From the NCBI GenBank assembly GCA_030529845.1, contig JAUMWB010000003.1:1-64000 (forward strand): a DNA stretch of 64,000 bases, in the 5' to 3' direction. The DNA comes from Rothia sp. (in: high G+C Gram-positive bacteria). GTDB taxonomy: Bacteria > Actinomycetota > Actinomycetes > Actinomycetales > Micrococcaceae. A model generated the notes under the pieces. The model was not told the origin of the DNA, did no database searches, and saw only the letters and a list, made by a program, of their open reading frames with translations. The position numbers and the translations under genes are program-made. Position 1 is the stretch's first letter; every line of letters begins with the position of its first letter. Shown here one piece after another: positions 26,092 through 35,130 of the stretch.

Positions 26092-27852
26092 ATGTCTCTC
26101 ACCTTCCGTCGGGCCGCCAGCTGCGCTGCCGCGTCCTTGCTCCTTGTCACCGGCACCTACGCCCCCGTCCACGCTGAATCAGCAACCACCCCTAAGAACG
26201 TCATTGTGCTCATCGGTGACGGCATGGGCTACAACTACCTCGACCTCTACAATGCCTACAACACGGGCAAGGTACACTACCAGGTTGAAACCGGCGGTGA
26301 CCACAAGGCCATCAGCGCCACCTTGCTCAACTCTGCTTACAGCGGCAGCGGCTTCCAGAGCTGGAACCGCCTATCCATGCAGACTAACTGGGCAGAGGGC
26401 CCAGCTTACGACCCCAACGCAGCCTGGGCTAACTTCGACTGGGTTAAGAACAGCCCCACCGACTCAGCTGCCGCTGGTACCGCCATGGCCACCGGCGTCA
26501 AAACCTACAATGCCGGTATTGGCGTGGACACTAACGAGCAGGTCGTTGAAAACCTCTCCGAACGCGCCAAGTCACTGGGGAAGTCCGCGGGCGTAGTTTC
26601 TAGCGTGCAGTACTCCCACGCCACTCCGGCGTCCTTCTCCGCCCACAGCCTCTCACGCAATAACTACCTAGAAATCGCTAACCAGCAGGTTTACGGCACT
26701 ATGGATGTGGTCATGGGTGCAGGGCACCCCTGGTACAACAACGACCACCAGAAACTGGCAGATCCCAATTACCGCTACATCAGCGAGGCCGACTACACCG
26801 CCCTCTCAACAGGTGCTACCGACTTCACCTTTGTTGAAGACGATGCAGCTTTTGACAAGCTCACCAGCGGCGACACCCCCGACCGGGTCTTTGGTATCGC
26901 CCAGGTCGCCACCACCCTACAGCAGGCCCGCAGCGACGCTGCCACCCCCAACGACGTAGTTGACCTGCCCACCATGACTCAAGGCGCCCTCAACGTTCTG
27001 GATAACAACTCCGAAGGCTTCTTCCTCATGGTCGAAGGCGGAGCCATCGACTGGACCGGCCACGCTAATCAGACCCAGCACGCCCTTGAAGAAACGACCG
27101 ACTTCTTTGAGGCCGTAGATGCAGTGAACACCTGGGTTGAGCAGAACTCCAGCTGGGATGAAACCCTGGTTATCGTCACCGCCGACCACGAAACCGGCTA
27201 CCTGATGGGTGACCCCGAAGGCGGCTTCAACCCCATGGTGCCCCAGGATATCGGCCAGTACCCCACCCACTCCTGGAACTCAGGGGCTCACACCAATATG
27301 CTGGTTCCCTTCTTCTCTAAGGGCGCAGGTGCGGACGAACTAGAGGCCGCCACCGTAGGGCGCGACCAGGTACGCGGCCGCTACCTCGACAACACCAGCC
27401 TGGCCAACTGGCTACTCGACAGCAAGTGGGTTCCCTCAGCCGAGCCCACTCCCACCCCGACCGAAGAGCCAACAGCTGAGCCCACCCTAGCTCCTACTGC
27501 AGAACCCTCAGCTGAACCCACCGCAGAACCGACTGTGCAGCCGACCAGCCAGCCCACAGAAGAACCCACCTCTGCCCCCAGCACTGAACCCACTGCGTCT
27601 GTAGCCCCCAGCCAGGCTGAGCCGTCCGCAACTGCCCAGCCCAGTAGCTCAAACGAGCAGAGTGCAGGAGCTCCCATCTCTGGGGGCGATAGCTCCGGTG
27701 CTACGGGGGTCACTACCAGCGGCAAGAAGCCTGTTAGTGGTGTGTTGGCTTCTACCGGTGCCTCAGTAGCTGCCCTGACCCTGGGCGCTCTCGCGTTGCT
27801 TGGTCTCGGTGCTCTTGCCCTGACCGCTCAGCGTAAGAAGCGCTCTCACTAG
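26092..27852 (+). CDS. Exported alkaline phosphatase with LAxTG cell-wall anchor
   Basis: A 586-residue precursor. It has a signal peptide (about 1-29), an alkaline phosphatase domain (about 35-450) with metal ligand D43 in LIGDGMGYNY, catalytic S125 in DSAAAGTAMATG and a late HETGYL/GAHTNM histidine pair. A 90-residue Pro/Thr/Glu/Ser repeat wall-spanning region follows. The C-terminus has LASTG (552-556), a hydrophobic helix and a KKRSH tail. LAxTG is the recognition motif of class E sortases, so the enzyme is probably attached to peptidoglycan and releases phosphate outside the cell. Control by PhoP is suggested by the repeats upstream. Confidence 0.88.
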   Translation: MSLTFRRAASCAAASLLLVTGTYAPVHAESATTPKNVIVLIGDGMGYNYLDLYNAYNTGKVHYQVETGGDHKAISATLLNSAYSGSGFQSWNRLSMQTNWAEGPAYDPNAAWANFDWVKNSPTDSAAAGTAMATGVKTYNAGIGVDTNEQVVENLSERAKSLGKSAGVVSSVQYSHATPASFSAHSLSRNNYLEIANQQVYGTMDVVMGAGHPWYNNDHQKLADPNYRYISEADYTALSTGATDFTFVEDDAAFDKLTSGDTPDRVFGIAQVATTLQQARSDAATPNDVVDLPTMTQGALNVLDNNSEGFFLMVEGGAIDWTGHANQTQHALEETTDFFEAVDAVNTWVEQNSSWDETLVIVTADHETGYLMGDPEGGFNPMVPQDIGQYPTHSWNSGAHTNMLVPFFSKGAGADELEAATVGRDQVRGRYLDNTSLANWLLDSKWVPSAEPTPTPTEEPTAEPTLAPTAEPSAEPTAEPTVQPTSQPTEEPTSAPSTEPTASVAPSQAEPSATAQPSSSNEQSAGAPISGGDSSGATGVTTSGKKPVSGVLASTGASVAALTLGALALLGLGALALTAQRKKRSH

Positions 27853-27903
27853 AGCCCGCACCGGGAAACGCTTAACGAGTGCACCCCTCACTAACGCACT
27901 CCC

Positions 27904-27936
27904 AGGCCCTCCGTTAGCCTAGCTGTCGGAGGGCCT
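27904..27936 (+). terminator. Hairpin after the phosphatase gene
   Basis: AGGCCCTCCG (27904-27913) pairs with CGGAGGGCCT (27927-27936). The following sequence (GCCGTTTACCC) has only a weak T-run. Confidence 0.6.
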
Positions 27937-28011
27937 GCCGTTTACCCTCTTTCTTGACGATCTGCGGTAGGGCACCTGCACGGGACTAGGGGAGTGCGGT
28001 ATTTTTGAAGT

Positions 28012-28608
28012 GTGCTATTTTCTGATCAGGATATCCGCAAAGAGATTGATGCCGGGCGAATTGCCCTAGAGCCCTACGACCCGTCAATGATTCAGCCCGC
28101 CTCGGTGGATGTACGTATTGACCGCTTTTTTAGGCTCTTTGACAACCACAAGTACCCCTACATCGACCCTTCGCAGAAGCAAGAAGACCTTACCCGCTTG
28201 GTAGAGGTGGCACCCGATGAACCTTTTATTCTGCACCCTGGTGAATTTGTGCTTGGTTCTACCTATGAGAAGGTGACCCTGCCCGATAACATTGCTGCCC
28301 GGCTTGAGGGTAAGTCTTCTCTGGGGCGTTTGGGCTTGCTCACCCACTCCACCGCTGGTTTTATCGATCCCGGCTTCTCGGGCCATGTGACCCTGGAACT
28401 GTCGAATATGGCGACCCTACCGATTATGCTCTGGCCCGGTTCTAAGGTCGGCCAGCTCTGCTTCTTCCAGCTGACGAGCGCAACCGAGCATCCCTACGGT
28501 TCAGGAGCCTACGGTAACCGCTACCAGGGTCAGCGCGGCCCCACAGCTTCGCGCAGCTACCTGAACTTCCATAAAACCCTTATTCCTACCGACACCCCGA
28601 CCAGCTAA
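28012..28608 (+). CDS. dcd: dCTP deaminase
   Basis: A 198-residue trimeric-dUTPase-fold enzyme. It starts [17 protein letters not shown] and contains the core [29 protein letters not shown] with the catalytic glutamate in the [12 protein letters not shown] region. The C-terminal [13 protein letters not shown] tail closes over the nucleotide. It converts dCTP to dUTP for thymidylate synthesis; the actinobacterial branch can be bifunctional (direct dUMP formation), which cannot be decided here. The start codon is GTG at 28012. The next gene begins 11 bases after the stop. Confidence 0.93.
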   Translation: MLFSDQDIRKEIDAGRIALEPYDPSMIQPASVDVRIDRFFRLFDNHKYPYIDPSQKQEDLTRLVEVAPDEPFILHPGEFVLGSTYEKVTLPDNIAARLEGKSSLGRLGLLTHSTAGFIDPGFSGHVTLELSNMATLPIMLWPGSKVGQLCFFQLTSATEHPYGSGAYGNRYQGQRGPTASRSYLNFHKTLIPTDTPTS

Positions 28609-28619
28609 AGGAGCTCCCC

Positions 28620-29822
28620 ATGCGCGGCTTGCTACTTCACCCCGCCGATGTTCCGGTACTGGTGGTTTTTGAGGACGCTTCAGACCAATTATGGGAGGGA
28701 TCGCTGCGAGCCTGGGGGTCTCTTGCCCCGCAGATTATTGACCCAGTTACCGATGCTGATGCTGAGGACGTCCGCCTGGTCGTGCTGACCCAGCGGTCAG
28801 CTACCGAGGTAGTGACCGCCTACCCCAAGGGGATTGAAACCACCACCATAGATAGTGCCGATGAGGCACTTGCGGCAGAGCGTCTAACGGTTAACGTGAC
28901 CATGCACCTGCTCAAGGCCCATGCTGGTATCAAGCACCTCTTGCACGCCGCTGTGCTGGGGGACCCCGAGAGCGGGCAGGCCGTCGGCTTGGTCGCAGCT
29001 TCTGGTACTGGTAAGACCACAGCAGCCAGTGTTCTAGGAGCATCTTTTGCCTATCTCAGTGATGAGACAGCCGTGGTCAGCACCGATGACCTGAGTATTC
29101 TGCCCTATCCCAAGCCTCTTTCGGTGATTGAAGATGAGCAGGCACCGAAGGTCCAGTACGACCCGGCTCATCGGGGTCTCAAGGTGGCTGCTCCTGAGCA
29201 GAGCTACACTCTTTCGCACTTGGTGATCCTTGACCGGGATAAGACCGGCCAAGCGTCGGTAAGCTGGGAACGTCTGCCCCTGGACGAAGCCCTGTTTATG
29301 ATTGTTTTGCAGTCGTCGGGGGTGCAGCAGATGCCGCAGGGGCTGGCAGAACTGGCGGGCCTCTTGAACCGCGTGGGTGGAGTTATCAAGCTCACCTACA
29401 GTGAGATTACTGAGACTCTGCCCTTCTTCCGTGATCTGCTGGTAGGGCAGCTGGACATTCCGCAGCTCGCACCAGATTTTGAGTACCTGCGTGCCCCTGA
29501 ACCTGTCACCGGTGGTAGCAGCGGCGAAAAGCTCTACCAGCGGGCTGCCGATACCGAGGGCTTGGCTATCGGAGATAGCTTCTTGCTGACGACCTCAGGG
29601 CGGCTTTCGCGAGTTTCTATTATCGGCTGGGATATCTGGTCTTTCTTGGAGACACCCCAGCGGGCAGACACTATCTACGCGGCCATGGTTGAGCTCTACG
29701 GAGAGATTGCCCGCCTTGATTTCGACACGGTTCTGCGGACCATGGTTGATGGGCAAATGCTGAAGGTAACCCGTGAGCCAGATAGCCCTGCGGAGACACC
29801 ACGCCCCGATAACCGAACCTAG
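28620..29822 (+). CDS. HprK-like P-loop protein fused to a PqqD-like domain
   Basis: A 400-residue cytoplasmic protein with an N-terminal unassigned region (1-90). An HPr-kinase-like domain follows (about 95-270) with Walker A ASGTGKTT (K132) and the downstream SDETAVVSTDDLSILPYPKP segment found in HprK-like proteins of RiPP clusters. The C-terminus (about 310-390) fits the PqqD winged-helix pattern. PqqD domains usually bind precursor peptides for modifying enzymes; HprK-like kinases phosphorylate some lasso peptides. Neither a precursor nor a maturase is seen nearby. GGAGCTCCCC precedes the ATG. It probably shares a transcript with dcd. The function is unknown. Confidence 0.7.
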   Translation: MRGLLLHPADVPVLVVFEDASDQLWEGSLRAWGSLAPQIIDPVTDADAEDVRLVVLTQRSATEVVTAYPKGIETTTIDSADEALAAERLTVNVTMHLLKAHAGIKHLLHAAVLGDPESGQAVGLVAASGTGKTTAASVLGASFAYLSDETAVVSTDDLSILPYPKPLSVIEDEQAPKVQYDPAHRGLKVAAPEQSYTLSHLVILDRDKTGQASVSWERLPLDEALFMIVLQSSGVQQMPQGLAELAGLLNRVGGVIKLTYSEITETLPFFRDLLVGQLDIPQLAPDFEYLRAPEPVTGGSSGEKLYQRAADTEGLAIGDSFLLTTSGRLSRVSIIGWDIWSFLETPQRADTIYAAMVELYGEIARLDFDTVLRTMVDGQMLKVTREPDSPAETPRPDNRT

Positions 29823-29834
29823 AGCGGCAGTAGC

Positions 29835-31142
29835 CTACCTGGCTGTGCTGACCTGAGGGTCCTTAATAGGGATCATCAGAAGCAGACCGGCAAGGAGCAC
29901 GATAACAATACCCACAATGCCCCAGATTTGGCTGCCCATGAGGGTGACGAAGAGGCCGAAGAGAGCCGGGGCTAAGAAGCTGGCCGCGCGGCCGGTGGTG
30001 GAGTAGAGCCCGTAGATTTCACCTTCCTGGCCTTCTTCTACCAGGCGTCCTAGATAGGAGCGGGCCGCCGACTGGGCAGGGCCAACGAAGGCACACAGGG
30101 TGAGGCCGCAGACCCAAAACATAGTGGTGGAGGGCCAGACCAGGAGGGGAACTGCTGCTGCAATGAGGGCTACCAGGGAGAAGATAATGACCCGCTTAGG
30201 GCCAAAGCGGTCATCGAAGAACCCGCCCAGCATAGCCCCGGCCCCCGCCACGATATTGCCGAAAATAGCGAAGATAATGACCTGGTTGGTGCTAAAGCCA
30301 AAAGACCCTGCCGCGAGCATGCCGCCGAAGGTAAAGATACCGTTGAGCCCGTCACGGAAGATGGCGGACGAGACCAGGAAGTAGAGGGTGGTGGGGGCCT
30401 GCCGGTAGAGCCTGACGACGGTGGCGATAAGTTGTTTGTAGGAGGCAAGGATTCCCACACGGGGAGCGTCCGGACGCATCGCCTGCGGTAGGGAGCGCAC
30501 CTTAAGAATCAGGGGCAGAGAGAAGACTAGAGCCCAGACCGCTGAGAAAAGGGCAACGGCGCGGATATTGAGGGCGCCGTCCTCGGTAATGCCCAGCAGG
30601 CCGGGGGAGATGAATCCAACGAGCACGAGAACCAGAGCCACGATACCGCCGAAGTAGCCGGCTGCCCAGCCGGTTCCGCTCATTTTGCCGATGGTATCGC
30701 GGGTGGAGATGGTAGGCAGAATGGCGTTGTAGTTAACCACCGCAAATTCGTTGACCAGGTTACCCAGGGCCAGCAGGGCTACACCCCAGAGCAGGTAGTC
30801 GGGGGAGGGGGCTACGAAGAAGCATAGGGCCATCAGGAGCACTAGGAGCAGGCTGTTGACGGTTAGCCAGAGGCCGCGGCGGCCGGTGATATCTGCCCGC
30901 TGGCCCGAGAGTGGGGCGAGGAGGGCGATACAGATGCCGGCGATGGTCAGACCGGCAGAGAGGACGGCCGAGGTGTGCTCGGTAGTGCCAAAGCTGGAAC
31001 TGGTCAGGTACACCGTGAAGACGAAGGTCGTCATGATGGCGTTGAAGCTGGCGTTGCCCACGTCCCAGAGGGTCCAGGCTAGGAAAGTGGAGCGGGAGGC
31101 CGGGGCAGTGGTGCCGGGGCTACCGGGTGCTGGTGTGGTCAT
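29835..31142 (-). CDS. MFS transporter, UMF1/Atg22-like
   Basis: A 435-residue protein with about twelve helices. The opening TFLAWTLWDVGNASFNAIMTTFVFTVYLT and the GTGWAAGYFGG segment are typical of the UMF1 family related to yeast Atg22 vacuolar effluxers. The bacterial substrate is unknown; amino-acid export is a guess from the eukaryotic relative. It converges on the HprK-PqqD gene with a 12-base gap. Confidence 0.8.
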   Translation of the reverse strand: MTTPAPGSPGTTAPASRSTFLAWTLWDVGNASFNAIMTTFVFTVYLTSSSFGTTEHTSAVLSAGLTIAGICIALLAPLSGQRADITGRRGLWLTVNSLLLVLLMALCFFVAPSPDYLLWGVALLALGNLVNEFAVVNYNAILPTISTRDTIGKMSGTGWAAGYFGGIVALVLVLVGFISPGLLGITEDGALNIRAVALFSAVWALVFSLPLILKVRSLPQAMRPDAPRVGILASYKQLIATVVRLYRQAPTTLYFLVSSAIFRDGLNGIFTFGGMLAAGSFGFSTNQVIIFAIFGNIVAGAGAMLGGFFDDRFGPKRVIIFSLVALIAAAVPLLVWPSTTMFWVCGLTLCAFVGPAQSAARSYLGRLVEEGQEGEIYGLYSTTGRAASFLAPALFGLFVTLMGSQIWGIVGIVIVLLAGLLLMIPIKDPQVSTAR

Positions 31143-31207
31143 GGCTATATGCTATCGGCCCGGCCTCCGCTTTGGGCCCGTGAAACGGTTAAGTCAGGGT
31201 AAAAGTA

Positions 31208-31245
31208 AAGGCTGGTCCCCTTCAGTGAAGAAGGGAACCAGCCTT
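31208..31245. terminator. Terminator after the DUF4235 gene
   Basis: AAGGCTGGT-CCCCTTC and GAAGGG-AACCAGCCTT pair around AGTGAA with one bulge. It suits termination of the minus-strand DUF4235 gene, whose stop lies just to the right. Confidence 0.65.
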
Positions 31246-31267
31246 GGGGGAGGTCTGCCAGCTAGGT

Positions 31268-31531
31268 TTAGACCTCAGCCTGGGAGCCGGAGCCAGCCTT
31301 TGCCTCAATCTTGTGCTGGGCGCGGGTGATGCTGACCTTGATGATGGTGCCGACCAGACCGGTAATCAAAGACCAGAGGATGATGTCGCGCCAGCGCTCG
31401 TCATCATCGGGGTTGTTGGCGGGGGGTTCGTTGCCGGTGATCTTGGTCCAGGTGGCGCTCAGAATCTTGTTGGAGAGGGCCACGCCGCCGAGTGAAGCGG
31501 CGGTTCCTGCGATCTTGATGAGGGGGTTCAT
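31268..31531 (-). CDS. DUF4235 family small membrane protein
   Basis: An 87-residue protein with two hydrophobic segments (about 5-25 and 50-68), a GG near the first helix and an acidic loop PPANNPDDDERWRD that matches the DUF4235 pattern of actinomycetes. The function of the family is unknown. The ATG is preceded by AAAGGGAAC. It lies between two terminators and is probably monocistronic. Confidence 0.75.
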   Translation of the reverse strand: MNPLIKIAGTAASLGGVALSNKILSATWTKITGNEPPANNPDDDERWRDIILWSLITGLVGTIIKVSITRAQHKIEAKAGSGSQAEV

Positions 31532-31647
31532 GAGGTTCCCTTTCGGTAGCTGGTGGATGCTCTAGAGAGAGCTGCTGGCACTAACACTATCAGTACTGTG
31601 TAAATGTGGGCAGTTGGCAGCTGCGTCTGTCATAAAACTTTGTATCT

Positions 31648-31676
31648 TTTCTTTGCTTCTCTGACCTGCCTATACT
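31648..31676 (+). promoter_or_regulatory. Likely promoter of the TPP-controlled ykoEDC operon
   Basis: A good -10 TATACT (31671-31676) with a weak -35 TTTCTT (31648-31653) at 17-base spacing. It would start transcription about 35 bases before the riboswitch aptamer. Confidence 0.45.
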
Positions 31677-31715
31677 ACAAAGGCGTTCAGAAAGAACGTC
31701 CGCCCACGGCGGAAA

Positions 31716-31801
31716 CGACAGGGGAGCGCCCGTAGGTGGCGCTGAGAGTGCACACGCAGACCCTCGAACCTGATCCGGTTAGTACCGGCGCTAGGGAGTC
31801 G
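31716..31801 (+). ncRNA. TPP (THI-box) riboswitch
   Basis: The aptamer is recognisable from GGGGAGCGCC, CTGAGAGTGCACAC, ACCCTCGAACCTGATCCGG and TAGTACCGGCGCTAGGGAGT in the right order. P1 closes with CGAC (31716-31719) and GTCG (31798-31801). A hairpin at 31809-31828 (CGGCAGG/CCTGCCG) follows and is probably the expression platform. It has no T-run, so control may be translational or by an unusual terminator. It regulates the downstream HMP/thiamine-precursor transporter. Confidence 0.93.
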
Positions 31802-31869
31802 AAAAGAGCGGCAGGTCTTTGCCTGCCGGTGCATGCCCCCTTTGCTGTACCACACCAAAGGAAGGCTTT

Positions 31870-32490
31870 ATGTCTAAGAAAGCTGCGCTGACATGGCGCG
31901 TTAACGATATTGTTGTTGCTTCTGTGCTGGCGGTTGCCTGCGCCGTTCTGTTCTGGGCTTGGAACAATGGCGGCTACAACATGGCCCAAACTGCCCTGGC
32001 CCTAGCCCCCGAGTACGCCTCCCTGGTGGGCGGCACCTGGCTGATTGCGGGCGTCCTGGGCGGCTATATCATCCGCAAGCCCGGAGCTGCCCTCTATACC
32101 GAGCTGCTGGCTGCGGTTATCTCTATGCTGCTGGGCAGTAGCTACTCTGTGGCCATCATTCTTTCCGGCATTATTCAGGGCCTGGGCACCGAGTTGGTTT
32201 TCTTGCTCTTTGCCTACCGCGTGTGGAACCTGGGTACTGCCCTGCTGGCCGGTGCTTCTGCCGGGGCTTTCATGAGCATCTCTGAGCTGTTTATCTACTA
32301 TGCGGGCGTTTTTGAGGGCTCCAAGGCTGTCACCTACGCGGTGTGCGGCATTATCTCAGGTACCCTGCTCGCTGGTCTGGTCTCCTGGCTGCTCACCCGC
32401 GCCCTGGTAACGACCGGTGTGCTGGACTCCCTGGCGGCAGGCCGCAACCGTAGTCGTCGCCGCGCCGCTTCACCCAGCCCGCGGGCCTAG
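31870..32490 (+). CDS. ykoE: ECF transporter S component YkoE (hydroxymethylpyrimidine uptake)
   Basis: A 206-residue protein with about six helices. Features are the N-terminal VNDIVVASVLAVACAVLFWAWN and the motifs YIIRKPGAALYTELLAAV and GSSYSVAIILSGIIQGLGTE of the YkoE family, which binds the thiamine precursor HMP. ATG 31870 follows AAAGGAAGG; an earlier in-frame ATG at 31832 lies in the riboswitch platform and is rejected. With ykoD and ykoC downstream and the TPP riboswitch upstream, the assignment is firm. Confidence 0.9.
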   Translation: MSKKAALTWRVNDIVVASVLAVACAVLFWAWNNGGYNMAQTALALAPEYASLVGGTWLIAGVLGGYIIRKPGAALYTELLAAVISMLLGSSYSVAIILSGIIQGLGTELVFLLFAYRVWNLGTALLAGASAGAFMSISELFIYYAGVFEGSKAVTYAVCGIISGTLLAGLVSWLLTRALVTTGVLDSLAAGRNRSRRRAASPSPRA

Positions 32491-32505
32491 GTCGGGAGTG
32501 GACGC

Positions 32506-34098
32506 GTGCAGGTAGAGCAGGGGGCCCGTTTTGTGGCCCGTGGATTCGGCTGGCATCACCCCGGGCGGGTAAACCCCGCTTTTTCGGGGCTGGACTTCGA
32601 GATCCCCCCGGGGCAGAAGGTGCTCCTGGTGGGCCCATCGGGTGCCGGTAAATCCACTCTCCTGCACGCTATGGCTGGCCTGCTAGTTGATGAGGACGGC
32701 GAGACCCAGCTAGGTGAGCTGACCGTTAACGGGCAGGTGCCCACCGAGGTTCGCGGGGTCTGTGGGCTTATGCAGCAGGACCCCGAAAGCTCGGTGGTGC
32801 TAGCTCGCGTGGGCGACGATGTTGCCTTCGGCCCCGAAAACCTGGGCGTGCCCCGGGACGAGATTTGGGGGCGTGTGCAGTGGGCCCTTGACGCTGTGGG
32901 GCTAGGGAGTCTGCCCCTTGACCGGTCTACGTCCGCTTTGTCTGGTGGTCAGAAACAGCGATTGGGCCTGGCCGGAATTTTGGCCATGCACCCCGGCGCC
33001 CTACTGCTCGATGAACCCACCGCCAACCTCGACCCTGCCGGTGTGCTGGAGGTGCGCGACGCCGTACTTGCTGCCGCCGCAGCATCGGGAGCAACCCTGC
33101 TGGTGATTGAGCACCGGGTGGGAATCTGGGCTGAGCACGTAGACCGCATCCTGGTACTGGACGCCCAGGGGGGAATCAGCCATGATGGGCCCCCGCAGCA
33201 GGTGCTTGACCAGGCCCGTGACCAGCTCATTGCCGGTGGGGTCTGGGTGCCTGGCTACCGGCCCCACCCGCCTGGTCAGGAGCAGGGGGCGGACACCGGC
33301 CCCGGGAGCGCTCGTAAGAGCCTGCTCCTTGAGGCCCGTGACCTCAGCATTACCCGCCAGCTACCAACTCGCCGTCAGCGGAAGGAGCGCTCCCGCGCTA
33401 TCGCCGCGGGGCAGGTGCCCGCCCTTAACCTGCCGGCCGTTGCCCAGGGAATTAACCTGACCCTAGCGGCCGGGGAGCATCTGGCCCTGCTCGGGCCCAA
33501 CGGGGCCGGTAAATCGACCCTGGCCCTGACCCTGGCTGGCCTGCTCTACCCCGCAGGTGGGCAGGTTCTGGCCCATGAGGCTTTGACCGGTTCCTTGTCA
33601 GAACGTCACCGGGTGAGCGACCCTGCGAGCTGGCCTGCTGCTGAACTGGCTGACCGTATCGGCCTGGTCTTTCAAGAGCCGGAACAGCAGTTTCTGGCCC
33701 CCACGGTGCGCGCTGAGCTGGAGTTTGGCCCCAGGCACCTGGCCCGCGTCCGCAAAGAAAAGCTGGATGAAGCCCAGCTGGCTGCCCGCACCGACCAGCT
33801 ACTTGACCGACTGCGTCTGACCCACTTGGCCGATGCCAACCCCTTTACCCTCTCAGGTGGCGAGAAGCGGCGCTTATCGGTGGCTACCGCTCTTGCTACT
33901 GAACCTGCCGTGCTGGTGCTCGATGAACCTACCTTCGGGCAGGACGCCACCACCTGGGCCGAGCTCGTCACCCTCATTAGGGAACTACTTGAGCGGGGGC
34001 TCGCCGTCATCTCGGTAACTCACGACCTCGACTATGTCGCTGCCCTGGGCGGTAGGCGTCTGACCTTGCAGAAAGCGGAACCCACTCATGGCTCTTGA
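32506..34098 (+). CDS. ykoD: Duplicated ATPase of the YkoEDC thiamine-precursor ECF transporter
   Basis: A 530-residue chain with two full ABC domains. Domain 1: Walker A GPSGAGKST (about residue 43-51), LSGGQKQR, Walker B LLLDEPTANLDP, switch histidine in VIEHRVG. Domain 2: Walker A GPNGAGKST (about 332-340), LSGGEKRR, Walker B LVLDEPTFGQD, THDLD. Both sites are canonical, unlike the fused ATPase at 4029-5270. The linker (about 255-310) is rich in Arg and Pro. GTG start 15 bases after ykoE; its end overlaps ykoC by 11 bases. Confidence 0.9.
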   Translation: MQVEQGARFVARGFGWHHPGRVNPAFSGLDFEIPPGQKVLLVGPSGAGKSTLLHAMAGLLVDEDGETQLGELTVNGQVPTEVRGVCGLMQQDPESSVVLARVGDDVAFGPENLGVPRDEIWGRVQWALDAVGLGSLPLDRSTSALSGGQKQRLGLAGILAMHPGALLLDEPTANLDPAGVLEVRDAVLAAAAASGATLLVIEHRVGIWAEHVDRILVLDAQGGISHDGPPQQVLDQARDQLIAGGVWVPGYRPHPPGQEQGADTGPGSARKSLLLEARDLSITRQLPTRRQRKERSRAIAAGQVPALNLPAVAQGINLTLAAGEHLALLGPNGAGKSTLALTLAGLLYPAGGQVLAHEALTGSLSERHRVSDPASWPAAELADRIGLVFQEPEQQFLAPTVRAELEFGPRHLARVRKEKLDEAQLAARTDQLLDRLRLTHLADANPFTLSGGEKRRLSVATALATEPAVLVLDEPTFGQDATTWAELVTLIRELLERGLAVISVTHDLDYVAALGGRRLTLQKAEPTHGS

Positions 34099-34888
34099 TC
34101 TTTTTGCCCTCGGCCCGGCCCACCGTAGCCGCGCCGGAAAACTCAACGCCGGTACCAAGCTCCTGGCTACCTTTCTGCTGTCGATCGGCTTGCTCCTGAT
34201 TAAAGACTGGGGCACCTCGCTGGCCATCTTGGCACTTGAACTGGTCCTGCTTAAAGCTTGGGGAGTGCAGCCTTTCGCCCTGCTGTTGCGCTTTTGGCCC
34301 CTGCTGATCGGGACTCTGCTGACCGGCTGGTCTACCTCGCTCATCGCTGACAAAACGGGGGAGACGGTTCTGCAGATGGGTTTCATCTGGATTACCACCG
34401 ACTCTCTGGCCACGGGTATAGCGCTGATGGTGCGTGGCCTGGCCCTGATTCTGCCCAGCCTCTTGCTCATTACCACCACCGACCCCACCCACCTGGGTGA
34501 TTCCCTGGCTCAGACGGCTAAGCTCCCAGCCCGTTTCGTTCTGGCTGCCCTGGCGGCCCTGCGCCTGCTGGGCCTTATGTTCAGCGAGTGGCATACCCTA
34601 GGGCAGGCGAGACGGGCCCGCGGACTGGGGTCAAGTGATTCGGTGCTGCGCCGCGTCCGCACCCTGGCGGGACAAACCTTTGCCCTGCTGGTGCAGGCCA
34701 TTCGCCGAGGAACCCGGCTGGCTGTCACCATGGAAGCCCGCGGTTTCGGTGCTGGGAAGCGCACCTGGGCTCGTGTTCCGGTCTATCGCAGGGCCGACCT
34801 TGTCTTTTTGCTGTGCTGTCTAGCAATCCTCATCACCGGATACCTGACTTCGAGTCTTGCTGGAACCCTGACCTGGGTCTGGCAGTAA
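34088..34888 (+). CDS. ykoC: ECF transporter transmembrane component YkoC
   Basis: A 266-residue EcfT-family protein with about five helices and two coupling Ala-Arg-Gly motifs (ARRARGLGSS and TMEARGFGAGKR). It overlaps the end of ykoD. It completes the HMP/thiamine-precursor transporter under TPP control. Confidence 0.88.
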   Translation: MALDLFALGPAHRSRAGKLNAGTKLLATFLLSIGLLLIKDWGTSLAILALELVLLKAWGVQPFALLLRFWPLLIGTLLTGWSTSLIADKTGETVLQMGFIWITTDSLATGIALMVRGLALILPSLLLITTTDPTHLGDSLAQTAKLPARFVLAALAALRLLGLMFSEWHTLGQARRARGLGSSDSVLRRVRTLAGQTFALLVQAIRRGTRLAVTMEARGFGAGKRTWARVPVYRRADLVFLLCCLAILITGYLTSSLAGTLTWVWQ

Positions 34889-34954
34889 AAATATGAGCTG
34901 AAAACTCCAAAAATCTTTGAGAAAGACCCGCGCACAGAGTTAGAGTGAAAGTGT

Positions 34955-35105
34955 GTACCCGGTCACCAGCCCCCACGGCTGGCGGCACCGGGAAAGATTT
35001 CGGGCCTCCGGTCGGAAGCCTCGAAGTACGCTCGCACTGCACGCGGTGCTCGCATCAGGTGCTCCCGCCCTGTAACCCCTAACGCCAGGTTACCGCGGGA
35101 GCATC
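34955..35105 (+). other. Structured intergenic region of unknown function between ykoC and pabC
   Basis: Several nested hairpins follow one another: CCCGGT...ACCGGG with an inner CCAGCC/GGCTGG, a second imperfect hairpin around 35000-35030, and a long one at 35058-35105 (GGTGCTCCCGC with GCGGGAGCATC, inner GTAACC/GGTTAC). There is no T-run and no reading frame. A structured leader of pabC, an sRNA or a protein-binding site are all possible. Confidence 0.35.
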
Positions 35106-35130
35106 AGCGTTAAGGGCTAGGCTTAGATGT

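Noticed and set aside
34007-34594. Long antisense frames opposite ykoD, ykoC and other high-GC genes
   Set aside because: They are composition shadows of genes with clear family motifs on the other strand.
35058-35105. T-box riboswitch before pabC
   Set aside because: The stretch AGGTTACCGCGGG resembles a T-box core, but it is not exact, specifier elements are missing, and the downstream gene is not amino-acid related in the usual way.
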